A stretch of 64,000 nucleotides of DNA from Rhodococcus sp. KBS0724 (lineage in GTDB: Bacteria; Actinomycetota; Actinomycetes; Mycobacteriales; Mycobacteriaceae): positions 5,718,501 through 5,782,500 of the forward strand of contig NZ_VCBX02000001.1 in the NCBI RefSeq assembly GCF_005938745.2, read 5' to 3'. Shown here one piece after another: positions 61,137 to 64,000 of the stretch (position 1 is the stretch's first letter; the number at the start of each line of letters is the position of its first letter). The translations under genes and the position numbers were made by a program. Under the pieces are notes generated by a model. The model was given only the letters and a program-made list of their open reading frames with translations, searched no databases and was not told the DNA's origin.

Positions 61137-62836
61137 AGGAACCTCGAACGGCCGTGAGTCTCGAACTCCTTCTCCAGGCTTTCGATGTCAGCTTCTGTCA
61201 TCAGCGTGTACTCGGGAGCGCCGCGACCCACCCAGTGGTACACCGGCTCGTCGCTGCGCCAGCGATCGACCTGAAGGTCACGCTTGAGCACCTTGTTGGA
61301 ACCTGTGACGGGCAGGTTGGTCGACACGCGAATGAAGCGCGGCGCCGACTTGGTTCCCAAATCTGCCTGTGCGGCAAGGTAAGCGGCAAACTCGACCGGG
61401 TCGAAGTCTGCCAGATCCGCAACCTCGATGCCCGCCATGACCTGATCACCCGAGCGCGGGTCCGGAACGGCAAACACACCGGTTGCGATCACCTTGGGGT
61501 GGCGGCGCAGGATGTGCTCGATCATCAGAGCCGACGTGTTCTCACCGTCCACGCGGATCCAGTCGCCCTTGCGTCCGGCGAAGTAGATGAATCCGGCTTC
61601 GTCGACGTAACCGAGATCGCCTGTCCAGTACCAACCGTCACGGATCTTCTCCGCCATGGCGTCTTCGTTCTTGTAGTAGCCCTCGAACTTCTGCGAACCT
61701 GCCTTGTCGACCATTTCGCCGATGGACTCGTCCGAGTTGAGTACGTGGCCGTGCTCGTCCAGGATCGCGCGGGGACGCTCTTCCTTCGTGTCGGGATTGA
61801 CGATGACGATGTTCTCATTGGCCGGACGTCCCAACGCTCCTGCAGGCTGATTCGGATCGAGGACTACCGAACCGGCACCCTCACTCGAGCCGTAACCCTC
61901 GAAAAGCTTTGCACCGAAGCGACGAATGAACTCGGCTTTGTCACCTGGCGACGCTTCTGTACCGAAACCGTGTGTGAGGGTGTTCTCGATGTCGTCTGAC
62001 TTTTCCGGAGTCGCCATCAGGTAGCCGAGTGCCTTGCCGACATACGTGAAATACGTTGCGCCGTAGAACCGGACGTCCGGCATGAAGCCCGAAGCCGTGA
62101 ACTTACGGACGAGGCAGACGGTAGCGCCCTGTGACAACGCGGGAGCCCACAGTGCCATCAGTGCGTTGCCGTGGAAGAGCGGCATGCAGCAGTAGCAGAC
62201 GTCGTCGCGATCGATGTCGTACTTTGCGCAGTTTGCGTACGCCAACCGGGTCAGACGTCCCTGGCTGCATCGCACAGCCTTCGACATACCGGTTGTTCCG
62301 GACGTAAAGAGGAGCAGGAACAGCGTCGACGCGTCGACACCCAGGTCGATCTGCGGCGTCTCGACGCGATGCGCAGCAACAGTTTCGGCGTACGACGCGT
62401 CGTCGACGAGGATGAAGCGGTCATCGGTCAGACCGAGATCGAGACCCGCGAGCTTCTCGTGGCCGGCCTTGTCCGTGACGATCAACTGGCAATCGACGTA
62501 CCGAACCTCGGCTTCGAGCTCGGCTCCACGACGGGTCGGGTTGATACCGACGATCGTGGCACCCGTCAGCGCAGCGCCGCCGAGCCAGAACAAGAACTCG
62601 GGCTCGTTCTCGAGGAGAACACCGATGTGGAAGGGGCCAGGCGCGCGAAGCGACTTGGCGTATGCACCGCGGGCAGCACTTTCATGGACAACTTCGTCCC
62701 ACGTCCAGTCCTGAGTGCGCGTCCGCAGTCCGAGATGCTGATCGCCCACACGATCGATCAACATCTGTGCGACGTCCTCACGCTGCGGAGTGGCAACGGA
62801 ACTACTCGTCGGTGCTTCGGTGGCGGTGTTCGTCAT
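61133..62836 (-). CDS. acyl-CoA ligase, FadD17-type, 567 aa
   Basis: AMP-forming acyl-CoA synthetase: P-loop-like LLLFTSGTTGMSKAVRCS, EGYGSSEGAGS (A5-type), GWYWTGDLGYVDEAGFIYFAGRKGDWIRVDGENTSA (A7-A8) and the C-terminal GSNKVLKRDL with the catalytic lysine. The pattern CCMPLFHGNALMALW resembles FadD17/FadD6-like ligases that activate long-chain or steroid side-chain carboxylates. It is coupled to the SDR gene and divergent from another ligase gene. The substrate is inferred from the steroid context. Confidence 0.87.
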   Translation of the reverse strand: MTNTATEAPTSSSVATPQREDVAQMLIDRVGDQHLGLRTRTQDWTWDEVVHESAARGAYAKSLRAPGPFHIGVLLENEPEFLFWLGGAALTGATIVGINPTRRGAELEAEVRYVDCQLIVTDKAGHEKLAGLDLGLTDDRFILVDDASYAETVAAHRVETPQIDLGVDASTLFLLLFTSGTTGMSKAVRCSQGRLTRLAYANCAKYDIDRDDVCYCCMPLFHGNALMALWAPALSQGATVCLVRKFTASGFMPDVRFYGATYFTYVGKALGYLMATPEKSDDIENTLTHGFGTEASPGDKAEFIRRFGAKLFEGYGSSEGAGSVVLDPNQPAGALGRPANENIVIVNPDTKEERPRAILDEHGHVLNSDESIGEMVDKAGSQKFEGYYKNEDAMAEKIRDGWYWTGDLGYVDEAGFIYFAGRKGDWIRVDGENTSALMIEHILRRHPKVIATGVFAVPDPRSGDQVMAGIEVADLADFDPVEFAAYLAAQADLGTKSAPRFIRVSTNLPVTGSNKVLKRDLQVDRWRSDEPVYHWVGRGAPEYTLMTEADIESLEKEFETHGRSRFL

Positions 62837-63037
62837 CGTGATCCTGTGTCCTACTCGAGAGGGGAAGGAATTCGTGTGCGCTCACGCTCATTCCTTCGGC
62901 TGCGATTCTTTCGGAACGCTAACTGCGCGATATGGCAGCAACGCGCTCAGTCTCGCTCAGTGGTAACCGCCCCACAGATAGGATTGTCCCGTGACATTTT
63001 GTGACGTGAAAAGCGCCACAATACGAAAGGCCAATCC

Positions 63038-64000
63038 ATGACTGCCCCCGCAGATCCGCAGTTGCTCCTGGACCAGGCGGTCTCGCGCCTCACCGGTCCC
63101 GGTGGGCCGTTCGAGATCGTCGAAGAAGAGGTTCTCGGCACCGTCATGCCCGTGATGAAGAATCGCGGGCATGCCATCGGCGAGCTCATCTCCGCGTCTC
63201 GGGCCTGGGGCGACGGCGACTACCTGGTCACCAGCGACCGTCGTATCTCGTTCACGGAGCACGCCGACGCCGTAGCCGCGCTCGCGACTGCACTGCGAGA
63301 CAAGTACGGCGTCCGCAAGGGCGATCGCGTGGGAATCCTCGCCGCCAACAACCCCGAGTGGGTCATGACCTTTTTCGCGACGCAGGCGCTCGGCGCCATC
63401 GCGGTCGGCCTCAACGGCTGGTGGGTTCCGCGCGAGGTCACACACGGCATCGAGCTGTCGAGCCCGAAGGTGCTGGTAGTCGACGCGAAGCGCGGCGCTG
63501 CGCTTCCTGAGTTGCCGTCGGGCATCGCGGTCCTGACCATGGAAGAGGATCTGCCCGCCCTCATCGCCGAATACGCCGGCGCCGAGGTGCCCGTCGTAGA
63601 CATCGACGAGGACGATCCGGCTGTCATCCTGTTCACCAGTGGCACCAGCGGCCGCCCCAAGGGCGCGCTCCACTCGCACCGCAACGTGATGGCTGTTGTC
63701 GACTACCACAAGTACAGCGACGCTATCGGCGCTGCATTCACGGGACGGGAGTACGACGGTTCCAAGCCCAGCCCGCTGCGCTACCTGCTGACGTCTCCCC
63801 TGTTCCACATCGCGAGCCTCCACAACCTGGTCGTCCCGCGTCTGGCCACCGGCAGCGCAGTCGTGATGATCGACGGCGGCTTCGACGTGGACAAGGTACT
63901 CGGCCTGGTCGAGCGCGAACGAATCACCAATTGGGGCGCCGTTCCTACCATGGCGTCGCGGTTGCTCGAGCACGGCAACATCGGCAAGTACGACGTTTCG
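63038..64000 (+). CDS. acyl-CoA ligase (AMP-forming), 3'-truncated by window end
   Basis: The first 321 residues are visible. An N-terminal extension of about 50 residues ([25 protein letters not shown]) precedes the adenylation domain. This has [46 protein letters not shown], the ATP loop [21 protein letters not shown] and [14 protein letters not shown]. The catalytic C-terminal subdomain lies beyond the window. It is divergent from the FadD17-type ligase. Fatty acid or steroid carboxylate activation is likely; I cannot place it in a numbered FadD group. Confidence 0.88.
   Translation, partial: MTAPADPQLLLDQAVSRLTGPGGPFEIVEEEVLGTVMPVMKNRGHAIGELISASRAWGDGDYLVTSDRRISFTEHADAVAALATALRDKYGVRKGDRVGILAANNPEWVMTFFATQALGAIAVGLNGWWVPREVTHGIELSSPKVLVVDAKRGAALPELPSGIAVLTMEEDLPALIAEYAGAEVPVVDIDEDDPAVILFTSGTSGRPKGALHSHRNVMAVVDYHKYSDAIGAAFTGREYDGSKPSPLRYLLTSPLFHIASLHNLVVPRLATGSAVVMIDGGFDVDKVLGLVERERITNWGAVPTMASRLLEHGNIGKYDVS

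Overview
This window comes from a G+C-rich actinobacterium of the mycolic-acid group. The best fit is Rhodococcus, for example the R. erythropolis/R. qingshengii group. The evidence is gene content: two blocks of actinobacterial steroid (cholesterol) catabolism genes, an Eis-type acetyltransferase, a Zmp1-type M13 peptidase, a DesA3-type desaturase and mycothiol-type DinB-like proteins. The species assignment is inference. I see no rRNA, tRNA, CRISPR array, insertion sequence or prophage.

Layout. 1-3.0 kb (minus strand): a coupled set of two short-chain dehydrogenases (SDRs) and a flavoprotein dehydrogenase cut by the window edge, plus an NTF2-like protein, all divergent from an IclR regulator. 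4-9.1 kb: three tandem pirins, a double-hotdog thioesterase, a Tat-exported intradiol dioxygenase lipoprotein and a small secreted protein. 9.2-12.1 kb: an AbiEi/DUF559 fusion and a Zmp1-like peptidase, bracketed by two related long hairpins. 12.1-16.7 kb: steroid ring C/D genes, with an SDR divergent from echA20-ipdA-ipdB-ipdC. 16.7-28.8 kb: mixed functions (YcaQ-like glycosylase, HNH nuclease, PhoD and a second phosphoesterase, IlvD, secreted serine protease, adenylyl cyclase, TetR/MFS pair). 28.8-32.4 kb: hsaE-hsaG-hsaF-type meta-cleavage lower pathway divergent from an IclR regulator. 32.4-35.8 kb: AEC carrier, CGNR and Lrp regulators, and 4-hydroxyphenylpyruvate dioxygenase.

35.8-39.8 kb (minus strand) is the most unusual locus. 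It is a compact four-gene operon encoding a J-domain/pseudokinase fusion, a von Willebrand A protein, a divergent adenylosuccinate-synthetase paralogue that lacks the usual aspartate-binding loop, and a catalytically dead Nudix/winged-helix protein of NrtR type. A perfect 9+5+9 inverted repeat sits 2 bp upstream of the first start codon and looks like the operator for that last gene product. I do not recognise a described function for this set.

39.9-46.9 kb: an Ugp-type glycerophosphodiester/sugar-phosphate import system (ATPase, two permeases, binding lipoprotein, phosphodiesterase) with a HAD phosphatase and a DeoR regulator. 46.9-54.4 kb: two divergent SDRs around a perfect KstR2 box, then a tightly overlapping operon for steroid side-chain removal (ChsE2, ChsH2, ChsE1, ChsH1, Ltp2, ChsH3 types). 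54.5-60.1 kb: NTF2-like protein, desaturase, Eis-like acetyltransferase, GtrA-like membrane protein, secreted GH16 glycosidase with ricin-type lectin, and two tiny open reading frames with strong ribosome binding sites that encode 41- and 30-residue amphipathic peptides. 60.3-64 kb: an SDR and two acyl-CoA ligases, the last cut by the window end.

How the parts fit. The steroid genes form a coherent module. The Chs/Ltp set shortens the side chain, the HsaEGF-type set processes the C6/C5 hydroxydienoate from rings A/B, and IpdF-like SDR, IpdC, EchA20 and IpdAB open rings D and C. Acyl-CoA ligases and SDRs support it. The pirin/dioxygenase block and the Ugp block are independent modules.
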